Below, piece after piece: positions 12,613 to 21,817 of a stretch of DNA of 64,000 bases. The notes beneath the pieces are model-generated. The model was not told the origin of the DNA. It was given only the letters and a program-made list of their open reading frames with translations, and did no database searches. Made by a program: the position numbers and the translations under genes. The stretch's first letter is position 1, and the number at the start of each line of letters is the position of its first letter. Origin of the DNA: Haemonchus contortus (taxonomy: Eukaryota > Nematoda > Chromadorea > Rhabditida > Trichostrongylidae); NCBI GenBank assembly GCA_000469685.2, contig LS997563.1, positions 2,175,281-2,239,280 of the forward strand, in the 5' to 3' direction.

Positions 12613-14400
12613 ATGAATTTCGATATCGCTGCCGAGGAAATGCGACGGCTGAAAAAGGAACCTACCGACGAGGAAAAGCTCATCCTCTACGGTCTGTATA
12701 AGCAGAGCATTCACGGTGACATCCCATCGCAGGATATTTACGGTATGTGCACGGGAAACGGCCCGTTGTCATTCCTGAGTAAATGAGGAACTTATGAGTA
12801 CACAGCATGGTAATCACTTAGTTATCTTGGAAAGATGTAATAATCGAACACTAATAACATAGATGAAAAATTGGCCAACTTGTTGAACGTGTCGGATAGA
12901 AAAAGTGAGAATCACCCGAGGAAATGGTTTCCAAGGGGATGGACTTTGAATTGACCACATTTTGTTGCCGTATGTCAGATTAGTAACGGTGGAGCAGGAA
13001 ATGTTCGAGTATTCCGCCCAGTCAAGTGGAGAATTACTAGCCTTTGGCCATCATGTGGCATGAGCTTTCATGATTTCTCCTTATCGAGACAAATCGCAGA
13101 AGCGTGATTCCTGTAGTATGGACACTATCCAGGACCGGGGACGGGTGCCGTGAACGTGATGATCAAGCAGCACAGTATATATGCGCATTCATAGTATGAT
13201 GCTGACTTCGACGTAAGCGTTATTTATAAAGTCGATATCAGCGTCATAATTCCGACGAATTGGAAGCTCATAAGAGAGACATCCAGACAGTCTCGGATGG
13301 AACCATTCGCCTTCTTTTCCTTTTTCAAAAGACAGTTTTTTTGATACTTTATTAGGAAATGAAGAGGTTAGCTCTCGATTGCAGTCGCAAGAGAAAAAAG
13401 AAACTCGAAGTCCGATTCCCCTTTTTTCCTTTCGCTATGAGCCCGCACCTTCCAGTATGATTCACCGACCCAAGAGGTATCGATTGACGGCCAGCGTCAT
13501 GTTGGCGTTCTGACGCCGGTACTATAAATGCGCCCAGTGATTGCAACCGCGGAGCATACTATTTCCCCCTGGGGCTTGTAATTCCTAAAAGAATCGTTTT
13601 TTTGTAAAATGTGATGTAGATCACAACGTCAGCTGCTCACCAAAAACTGGTGATTGTTCTTATGTCTGCTCCATAGTCACTTATCTGACACATGTTCACG
13701 AAAGAGCCCTTTGGTACTTGCCAGTTAAAATTCAGTCTTTGAGGTGTTTCTTCTTTCCTTTTTTATCGTTCTGAATACGGAATGTTATTAGGTAGAATGC
13801 TCTGTTAAGACTAAGCTGAGCTATGTTACTGATGTCTACAAGAAAAATTAGGCCCGTAACTCTGTCCCTCAACCTGCTCTTTGGGAGAACTAAGTCACTA
13901 TTTTTAGGTGGCACTGACGAAAATGTTCACTCGTATGGGAAGTTTCTGAGAATAGGAGCCAAGAAAGTTCTTGACAAACATGAGAGCAAACCGGTAGTCC
14001 AGCCAGTTGCGCCTCAGAACTCTTTCTTTCGGTAATTGTTTTATGTTTTCCTGGAAAACTTTGCTTAAAACGGGCTTCGGAGAAAACATAATCAATAAAA
14101 CAGAACTTATATAGAGAAAAATATATTGATAACGTCAGTGGTCATTTGCCAATATTTCAGAGAAACCAAAAGATGATGAGGTCGCATTGAGAAAATACGA
14201 AGCATGGGCTGCGAGAAAAGGTGAATTCAGCCTATTCAGCTGAGTTTTCGGAAATTCTCCTGAAATGTATGTTTTAAGGCCAGCACGTTCATAGCGCTCG
14301 TGAAGAATACGTCCGTTTCGCCGAGAAAATGATCCAGAAGTATCATAGGCATATCTATCGCTGCAAATGGAACAGCGAAGTGTGGTCGGTGGACTATTGA
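12613..14400 (+). CDS. Acyl-CoA-binding protein (ACBP domain), complete
   Basis: Three exons: 12613-12742, 14161-14220 and 14279-14400 (TGA), phases matching, giving 103 residues. The ACBP fold covers about residues 1-85. The acyl-CoA ligands known from the bovine protein are visible: Tyr and Lys in LYGLYKQ (residues 25-31), Lys in RKYEAW (54-59) and Tyr in REEYVRF (71-77). ACBPs bind long-chain acyl-CoA esters in the cytosol and buffer or carry them. An 18-residue basic, Trp-rich tail (from HRHIYRCK) extends beyond the usual end and looks unusual. The ATG lies 12 nt after a TATCCTTCAG acceptor at 12600, with no upstream exon needed, so trans-splicing is likely. A frame shift inside exon 3 is ruled out by the continuous helix-4 sequence. 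AATAAA lies at 14876-14881. Confidence 0.9.
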
Positions 14401-14694
14401 TCGGCACCTACTCTACGAATCCTGCGGTTATCGATTCCTCCTATTTGATGTGTGCTGCTTCCTTTAGGTTTCCGAATTTTTAACGTCATTTCTCAATGAA
14501 AACAGCTGGATGTCGACTGATGTTTCACTTGTTTCGTACATTGAAGTGCTTGGATTTTAACGCTGTTTTAAGAGAACGTATTGCACCCGAGTAATACTGC
14601 GACAGATTTATAGATCTTTTCCCACCACACGATGCTCCAGATAAATTTAACACCACGTACAATTGAGTTTCCAATTGCCTATCCAAATGTTGCA

Positions 14695-14795
14695 ACATGT
14701 CGTTATTTATTTATTTTGATGCACGCAGAGCTGCGCCCTAACAAAACAGTGAAGTAAAACATCAACAACATAATCGAGTCAACCTTACATCGTTA
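14695..14795 (+). repeat. Dispersed repeat family 2 (copy a)
   Basis: About 95 bp here, from TTATTTATTTTGATGCACGC to ACCTTACATCGTT, match the reverse complement of 59888-59990 at high identity. The shared core is GTGAAGTAAAACATCAAC. The copies are far apart and in unrelated contexts, so this is a short interspersed element or the tail of one. Confidence 0.75.
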
Positions 14796-15044
14796 TGTCT
14801 ACGTTTTTTCTAAGATGTGGCCATGTATTGATTGTAATTCATGGATCATTCCAAAAATGGTCATGGAGACGTCATAATAAATTTTTCATTTATTATAGCT
14901 ATGTTGATGTTGATTTGTTGTAATTGCAGAAGGGACAGCCTTATTTACCAGGACTTCTCAGAATACCTGAGGAAAAAAACTAAGTCATAACGAGTCGTCT
15001 TCTGTTCTTTACGTTTCGTCCCTTCTCTTCCGTTCTTTTCTTTT

Positions 15045-15196
15045 CGTCGAGCTGATTCAAAAACTGATAAATTTTGAGGCATTTTGAAAAAATGAATTTT
15101 TTTCGACATTTTTTTCGTAAGGGTCCTCCGCATGAAAATTTCGAAAAAATGTCATACCTCCAAAACATGTCATATGCATCATTTTAGATTCAACTC
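15045..15196 (+). repeat. Short inverted-repeat element (MITE-like) abutting the inverted duplication
   Basis: The sequence begins TCGTCGAGCTGATTCAAAAA and ends with its near reverse complement, TTTTAGATTCAACTCGTCGG. Related halves, in head-to-head arrangement, fill the centre of the inverted duplication at 18595-18870. The body is AT-rich with CGACATTTTTT and TCCTCCGCATGAAAATTT blocks and has no coding capacity. Confidence 0.7.
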
Positions 15197-15483
15197 GTCG
15201 GATAGTACTTTACTGCGCTGGGCTCGGCCACAGCCTCAATTGTAGAATTGTACCACTTTACCCATTTTTGTACCTGACTATCCATTTTCTTGAAGACACC
15301 ACTTTATTAGGAACTTGTCTTTTCATCAGTATTTGCTCTAACTGTGGACTCATCCAAAAAAGCTATCAAGTGATCTTCCCAGTCATAAACCTCTCACAAG
15401 CATAAAATAATACGAGATACTTCTTTATTAAATCTTTCTTGTCATTACTAATTCATTACTTTCCAAGACATTCCCTGAAGGTA

Positions 15484-15991
15484 CAGTAGCGCTCAAAAGT
15501 ATTCGGCGGAATGCGTTTCCAGTTATAATTTTCAGTCGTAACTACTTTCCTACTGTATCTAATCAAGCGAAATTTCAATATGCGTAGCATTGGTGTAGTG
15601 TGAATATTCACCACTGTTATCCTGCAGTCTGATCAGGTTCCAGACATCCAAAAAGGCTTTTACAAAAAATCAATTGACAATACGAATGGTGGTCCTTCTA
15701 GGAGTCCTTTCCTTTTTGCCATGTCTTATATGTACGAGCACTAATGTCGAACCCAGAAGAGAAGAAAAACGTACACAAGGTTGGAATAACTGCAGAAGTC
15801 ACAAACTTGCTTTCAGCATTGTCTACAAACGCCTCCCCATTAGTATGTGGATGTGGCTGTTTTGCAGTCAAGTAGTGTTGGACGGTGTAAAATATGCTTC
15901 AGCTAGACATATCAAAATTTCATGTGATCTGCTCCACTAAGGAAAAAGTTACGGCAAGTTAAAGTTGGCCGAATACTTTTGAGCGCTACTG
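15484..15991. mobile_element. 508-bp non-autonomous Tc1/mariner-type element with 24-bp perfect TIRs
   Basis: The element begins CAGTAGCGCTCAAAAGTATT (plus CGGC) and ends with the exact reverse complement, 24 bp on each side. It is flanked by TA at 15482-15483 and 15992-15993, the usual target duplication of Tc1/mariner elements. The interior has only short open frames and no DDE/DDD motifs, so it must be moved by a transposase from elsewhere. The other arm of the inverted duplication, near 21030-21045, keeps the uninterrupted site with a single TA, which confirms both ends independently. Confidence 0.95.
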
Positions 15992-16464
15992 TATGTTGGC
16001 TGGATTTTGATGCGTTGAATTTTGCTGGTGATCGGAGCTCAATCACATACCCGTCAATGAGCATGTAATGTTTACGGGGCATACCTTACTCCTTTCTTCT
16101 CTTAAGCTTTAATTTTTAGAAGTCTACAGAGCATTTATCTGAATTATTTATGTTTTCAGTTGTTTGTAAAGGTTTTGATAATAAATCTTTGAATTGTTAC
16201 TCATTTGATTGCATTGTATTCAGGCGGAAAGACCTTCAAGAGACTGCTAATGTGGTAGTTCTCGAAATTTCTCATAAAGTTTTTTAACGTGTCCCAGTGG
16301 TACCTGATTTGCTGCGACCTACTCCTCAGAAAGCAAAAAAAAACCTGAAAATGGAGAAAACTAAAATGTCTTCTTGTAAAAGTCGGGTCAAACGTCAAGC
16401 AGGATGCTTCCAGGTTAAATCAGCAAGCGAAGCGATAGCTGCATTGAGAACTTCATGATGGCAG

Positions 16465-16700
16465 GGACCAGTGTCGTAGGTGGTCAGATGGCTAGAAATC
16501 GTTCCTTTCAGTTACGCGACCAGGGTTCAGCTCTAGGCGTGGCAGTGTAACAGATGGTATAGGCAAATCTTTTGCTTATTTGTTACTTGTCGCTTTAACG
16601 CTTCTTCCTTAGAGATTTGCCACACTCGACCCGCTTTGAATACGATGCATTGACGAGGTGGGTTCTATCGAGAGGTTAGCTTAGTCGTGTGGAAGGTAGG
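16465..16700 (+). repeat. tRNA-derived SINE-like segment, left arm
   Basis: GGTGGTCAGATGGCTAGAA followed ~35 bp later by GGGTTCAGCTCT resembles the A and B boxes of a tRNA promoter, but no full cloverleaf can be drawn. The body continues to TTTGCCACACTCGACCCGC. The right arm carries the same unit in reverse complement at 20375-20600, with GGGATCGATTCCCGG as its B-box region. It was therefore present before the duplication. Confidence 0.55.
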
Positions 16701-17703
16701 GGATCCTGCTATCTGTATTCCCGATCTAGGAGCAAAACAGTTCTGAAGATTGCTTTAGTAGTCGTTGGCACTTGGGCATAGGGCGACCGAAAAGTTGGGG
16801 TGCTGGAGGGCACTGACTTCGATGGTTGCATGTTTAAAGGTTTGCCCAATGGCACATGCATGTGCGGGCCAGATGGTTGCCCTATATGACAAACAATTTC
16901 TTTTTTCAGACGTTTTGGAACAAGTCCTATGAAGAACGTCAGACTTTTGGCCGAGATCTTCCTGGAGAGACTGGGGTTGTCTCTGCCTGCTGATCCAAGA
17001 CAATCGCTAATTATCAGATCAATCATGACAGTCTTGCAGGCGAATCAAAAGCAAATGTTTTCAGTAGCGAAGTTTGCAGTATAGACCAATGTCGCGCAAC
17101 GCCGGCTTCGAACCAGAGTCGCGCACTCGCCAACGGCCCCGCTTCACGATGGGACATCTAACTACCAAAGTCTGCCGATTTCGAAAACCTTCGTAAACCT
17201 CGCATGGCCTTCTCGTAATAATGGCCGCAATGGTACTCCACGAATGTAACAATCAAGAATTCTGAGAATACAGAACTAATCTTATCTGATGGTACAACGG
17301 TAATGACGATGACTTTTACATAAGTGGTGTGCGATAGAAGCCGATTTGACGCTAAATTTCTCCAACCAGACGGCCAAGCATGAGAGACTGAAGGGATATG
17401 TAGAAGCGAAATTCGGTCCATTCAAAAGACTGGAATCTCGTTTTATCGATAGTCCAGTTTTTGGTCTTCTCATAGGTGCACCTTTCCAACCATTCGATAA
17501 TTGGCATGAGTCCAGACCGAATACTGCAGTGCCCCCTTGCACGAACCTTCCCTGGTGATATTTGCTATTTACGCGACCCTCAATGCCGGTCCTTCGGTTC
17601 AAGCTCAGCCGATAAGTTTTTCTGATTAGGCCTGTTCCTCTTCAACGTTTTTTTCGATACATTTTCGATGTCCAGGAGTCACTGTACGGCAGCCCATCGT
17701 CGT

Positions 17704-17868
17704 TGATGTGATCTGCTCAATCACCAACCTATAGAGCGGCACCACCCAATATTCTCCACTCTCCTCACGCCTCAGCCTATGTTTCTTTGCACCCTCCTGT
17801 CCGAAGAAATTCACAAGTAGAACAGTAAAATATACGATACAAAGGGTAATAGAGGCTTGAGGTGGCCT
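17704..17868 (-). other. Near-identical open block, left arm copy
   Basis: On the minus strand this block is open and predicts one hydrophobic segment (ITLCIVYFTVLLVNFFG) followed by a basic, then acidic stretch. About 160 bp differ from the right-arm copy (19331-19495) at only one position, while the sequence on both sides differs every eight to ten bases. Downstream of the block this copy has a one-base deletion relative to the right arm, and the frame then ends at 17626. Confidence 0.6.
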
Positions 17869-17879
17869 TTGGTGGTTGG

Positions 17880-18077
17880 GTGGGTTGTCACCGTCCCCCA
17901 GTACACACCCATCCGAGTGGGTTGGTGGTGCCGAGCACCCGCCGGCCAGCGGCCGGGCCGAGTGGTCCCAAGGGACGCCGAATGCGTCTCGAAGGGACCA
18001 CTCGGCCCGGCCGCTGGCCGGCGGGTGCTCGGCATCACCAACCCACTTCGGACAAGCACCGGGTGAAGCTGGGGCAC
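17880..18077. repeat. GC-rich long hairpin inserted in the left arm
   Basis: A very GC-rich stem starts near 17911 (GAGTGGGTTGGTGGTGCCGA). Its complement ends near 18050, after a loop of about 24 bases, with arms of about 57 bp and very few mismatches. The right arm of the duplication lacks it: there GGTGGCCTTTGGTTGGTGGG runs directly into CTGCAATATTTTGG (19290-19335, minus). The long open frames predicted across it on both strands are by-products of the GC-rich palindrome. It is probably a small hairpin element. Confidence 0.7.
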
Positions 18078-18594
18078 TGCACATTTTGGGGGAAATGCTG
18101 CGCGTTTATCCCTCCGACAAAGGCCGGATTTAGCTGTGTCTCATGAGGCAATGGACGAAGCACGGATTTTATCAAATTCGGTTAGAAATGCTGAATATCG
18201 GAAGGAAAAAGCTAGAATCACAAAAATAAAAAAAAACTAACAAATGAGCAGGAAGTTGGTGAAAATGATTTGAAAACAAAAGCGAAAATGAGGGTTTTAT
18301 TGACCAACATCGGTTATAGAAAATCCCCATGTGTGGGGGGTGCTACATACATATCCATGTTGGTTCACCTTCGGTTCTGGGTGCAAAGCAAAAAAATCTT
18401 AATCGGTCCTTCTGAGTAAGCAAAAACACTCTAACAGTGGGGACGATCGATATCCATTGAGAAGTGGAAATGGCGACAGTTCATCTGCAGTTCTATATGC
18501 AGCCTACCAAACAGCAATGCTTGATTCTCTACATCGCCATCTCCCACTTACACTCGAACAAATTTTGCTTTGCTGAAATAACATTTATAGTTTT

Positions 18595-18870
18595 CATGCG
18601 GGGGACCATTACGAAAACGAATGTCGAAAAAACTTCATTTCCTCAAAATGCCTCATATTTATCAGTTTTTGAATCAGCTCGACGAGCTGAATCTAAAAAT
18701 GATGCATATGACATGTTCTGGAGGTACGACATTTTTTCGAAATTTTCATGCGGGGGACCCTTACGAATAAAATGTCGAACTGATTCAAAAACTGATAAAT
18801 ATGAGGCATTTTGAGCAAATGAAGTTTTTTCGACATTTTTCTCGTAAGGGTCCCCCGCATGAAAATTTTG
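18595..18870. repeat. Head-to-head copies of the 15045-type element at the centre of the inverted duplication
   Basis: Three partial copies of the repeat at 15045-15196 lie in alternating orientation, joined at the palindrome CAGCTCGACGAGCTG near 18675. Blocks such as TTTTCATGCGGGGGACC occur at about 18593 and 18747, and its complement GGTCCCCCGCATGAAAA ends at about 18867. This fills the spacer between the arms. Confidence 0.7.
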
Positions 18871-19034
18871 CATGTTTAACTGCAAATCATTTGTCGACAT
18901 TTCCACTCCTCAATGGATGTCGATCGTCCCCACTGGTAGAGTGTTTTTACTTGCTCATATGGACCAATTAAAATTGTGTCGCATTGATCCCGGAGCCGAA
19001 GGTGAACCAACATTGATATGTGTTCAGCACCTCC

Positions 19035-19065
<31 letters not shown>

Positions 19066-19330
19066 TGAGGGTTTTCTATAACCGATGCAGGTCGATAAAA
19101 CACTCACTTTCGCTTTTGTTTTCAAGTCATTTTTACCAACTTCCTGTTCATTCACAATTTTTCTATTTTTGTCATTCCAGCTTTTTTCCTTCAGGTGTTC
19201 TGTATATTTCCCCTAGGATGGGTGAAATCCTTGCTTCGCTCACTGCCTTATGGGGCTAAGCCTCACCCGGCTTTCATCCGGACAAACGCGCAGCATCTTC
19301 CCCAAAATATTGCAGCCCACCAACCAAAGG

Positions 19331-19618
19331 CCACCTCAAGCCTCTATTACCCTGTGTATCGTATATTTTACTGTTCTACTTGTGAATTTCTTCGGACAGG
19401 AGGGTGCAAAGAAACATAGGCTGAGGCGTGAGGAGAGTGGAGAATATTGGGTGGTGCCGCTCTATAGGTTGGTGATTGAGCAGATCACATCAAACGACGG
19501 TGGGCTGCGGTACACTGACTCCTGGACATCGGAAATGTCTAGAAAAAAAACGTTGAAAAGGAACGGGCCTGATCAGAAAAGCTTATCGGTTGAGCTTGAA
19601 CCGACGGATCAGCAGTGA
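19331..19618 (+). CDS. Possible coding fragment with one membrane segment (right arm)
   Basis: The frame 19250-19618 stays open for 122 codons. Its middle matches the left-arm copy almost base for base. The predicted peptide has a hydrophobic stretch (ITLCIVYFTVLLVNFFG, residues ~31-47), then EGAKKHRLRREESGEYW, then a polar tail to TGA. No family is recognised and the start of the coding region is not defined: it could be an exon or a transposon ORF remnant. The near absence of differences in this block compared with its flanks is the only argument that it encodes something. Confidence 0.3.
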   Translation, partial: PPQASITLCIVYFTVLLVNFFGQEGAKKHRLRREESGEYWVVPLYRLVIEQITSNDGGLRYTDSWTSEMSRKKTLKRNGPDQKSLSVELEPTDQQ

Positions 19619-20374
19619 GGTTCGCGTAAACAGTAAATATCACCAGGGAAGGTTCGGGCAAGGGGCACTACAGTATTCGGTCTGGACTCATGCCAGTTAT
19701 CGAATGGTTGGAATGGTGCGCCTGGAAGAAGACCAAAAACTGGCCTATTAGTAGAACGAGATTACATTCTTCTGAATGGACCAAATTCGCTTCTACATAC
19801 CCCCTCATTCTCTCATGCTTGGCCGTCTGGTTGGAGAAATATAGCGTCAAATCGGCTTCTATCGCACACTACTGATGTAAAAGTCATCGTCATTACCGTT
19901 GTACCATCAGATAAGATTAGTTCTGACTTCTCAGAATTCTTGATGGTTACATTCGTGGAGTACCATTGCGGCCGCTATTGGGAGAAGGACATGCAAGGTT
20001 CTCGGAGGTTCTCGAAATTGGCAGTTCCTGGTAGTTAGATGGTCCAACGCGAAGCAGGGCCGTTATAGAATGCACTGCTATGGTTCGGAACCGGCTGTGC
20101 AGAGGCTTTTGTCTATACCACAACTATTTGTTTTTGATTCGCCTGCAAGTCTGTCTATGATTAATAATTAGCGATTGTCTTGGATCAACTACTAGAGAGA
20201 ACCCCAGTTTGTTCAACAAGATCTCAGCCAAAAGTCAGACGTTCTTCAGAGAATTTGTTTCGAATCGTCGGAAATAAAATTCTGCCTGCCATGTAGGGGC
20301 AACCATCTGTCCCGCACATTCATGGGTCACTACAGTACACTACACGGATCGTGACCCATATCTTCCAGACCTCC

Positions 20375-20600
20375 GATCAGACTTCTCCATGGAACCCATC
20401 TCGCGAGTGCATCGTATTCAAAGCGGGTCGAGTGCGGCAAATCTCTATTGAAGAAGTTCCAGACCGACAAGTAGCAAATAAGCAAAAGACCTGCTCATAT
20501 CACAGGGTCACACTGCCCCGCCGGGAATCGATCCCTTGTCATGAGGCTGAAACGATTTTTAACCAATTGACCACATGCAACACTGATCCTTCACTTCATG
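20375..20600 (-). repeat. tRNA-derived SINE-like segment, right arm
   Basis: On the minus strand the unit reads GTCAATTGGTTAAAAATCG, then GGGATCGATTCCCGGCGG, a good B-box-like region, then GCAGTGTGACCC and a tail matching the left-arm unit at 16465-16700. No acceptor stem closes, so this is not a functional tRNA gene. Confidence 0.55.
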
Positions 20601-21746
20601 GAGTTCTCAACGCACTCACCGTTTTGCTTGCTGATTTAACCTGCTTGACTTTTGACCCGGCTTTGAAAGCAAACTTTTTTAACTTCCAGTTTTTTCAGGA
20701 TTTCCGCAATTTTAGGAGTAGGTTGGAACAAGACCGGTAAAACTGGGATCATCAAGAAATTTGTGAGAAATTTCGAGAACCCCCACATTTGTCGTCTCTT
20801 GGAGCTCTTTCTGCCCAAACACAACAAAATCAAATGAGTAACGATTCAACGATTCATTATCACAAATCCTTTACAAGCAACTGAAAGCACAAATAATTCA
20901 GATAAACTCTCTGTAGGCTGACAAAAATTACAGCTCAGGAAATTGGAGTACGGTATTGACCGTACTCATTGATGGGCACGAGATTGAGCTCACTAGCAAA
21001 ATCGAACGCGCCAAAATCCAGCAACCATACGTTCAGGGAATGTCTTGGAAAGTAATGAAGCACGGGATAAGAAAGATTTAATATGTTTATGTAAGCGGTT
21101 TGAACTGGGAGATCACTTGATAGCTCTGTTGGATGAGACCACTGTTAGAGCAAATACTAGAAGACAAGCTTCGAAGAAAACGTGATGTCTTCAAAAAAGT
21201 GGATAATCAGGTACGAAAATGGGTAAACTGGTACAATGCTACAATTGAGGCTGGGGCCAAGCCTAGCGTAGTAAAGTACAGTAGTCCTGCCGTAATGCTT
21301 TCAATAGAACAACGCGTTCCAGCTTCCGACGATTTTTTACATCTTTTTTCTTCTTCTTATATATAGCACTTTAGAGCAGCAAGTCAGACGAATTACCAGC
21401 ACAATCTGATAAAAAGGAAACAAAAAATCTTTGAAATCTTTAGGAAAAACAGATGAGAAAGAACGACTTAAAGTAAATCTGCAGAATTTAGAGACAGGTA
21501 GGATTTTAATATCTACCGGCACCTGAACTAAGGTCTGTACTGAGGGTGAGTGAACAATGAGCCCCCTACTCAAATATTCTTCAAACTGACAAGTCGCATC
21601 CATGCAATATGACGTGCTTTAGCGTCCGCCTGAGTTCTCACAATTGGCACCTCCTGGAATTCGTCCATATCAAACTTACAGACATTTTAATGGCAGATTA
21701 GTATTCCATACGAATAGGTAGTCTCATACTAGAAATGCAAAATGTT

Positions 21747-21817
21747 TGCACCAACCGGGAGTTGAACCCGGGTCTGTACCGTGGGAGGGTACAATGATAC
21801 CGCTACACCACTGGTGC
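21747..21817 (-). tRNA. tRNA-Gly (anticodon CCC)
   Basis: The minus strand folds into a full 71-nt cloverleaf. The acceptor stem GCACCAG pairs with TTGGTGC (one G-U), with discriminator A. The anticodon stem GTACC/GGTAC carries loop CTCCCAC, anticodon CCC. The T stem CCGGG/CCCGG holds loop TTCAACT. The variable loop is short. TTTT follows four bases downstream (21739-21742 on the plus strand), a pol III terminator. Nematodes also have unusual long-V-arm 'nev' tRNA-Gly(CCC) species; the short variable loop here shows this is the ordinary glycine type. Confidence 0.96.

Larger units (their letters stand above)
15202..18490 (+). repeat. Left arm of a ~6 kb imperfect inverted duplication
   Basis: Sequence from GTACTTTACTGCGCTGGGC (15202) to about 18490 reappears as the reverse complement at 18880-21280. 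I checked matching blocks throughout: 15220-15480, 16000-16050, 16490-16700, 16860-17100, 17330-17870, 18075-18345 and 18430-18480. The blocks are in strict reverse order. This arm is longer than the other because it holds a 508-bp element at 15484-15991 and a GC-rich hairpin near 17880-18077. The arms have clearly drifted apart by substitution and small indels, so the event is old. I see no transposase. Whether this is a foldback transposon or a genomic inverted duplication is open. Confidence 0.88.
18880..21280 (-). repeat. Right arm of the ~6 kb inverted duplication
   Basis: This is the reverse complement of the left arm, ending at GCCTAGCGTAGTAAAGTAC. It has neither the 508-bp element nor the GC-rich hairpin, so it records the state before those insertions. 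A C17 run followed by (CA)n lies at 19036-19064, where the left arm has GTGTGGGGGG. Confidence 0.88.

Noticed and set aside
17626..18146. Several long overlapping open frames on both strands
   Set aside because: They are produced by the GC-rich palindrome at 17880-18077, which is open in mirror-image frames. The composition is low-complexity and no splice or start context fits. Only the block 17704-17868 is kept as a possible coding remnant.
20351..20740. A 129-codon plus-strand frame
   Set aside because: It overlaps the minus-strand SINE-like segment at 20375-20600, and the matching sequence in the left arm does not preserve the frame.
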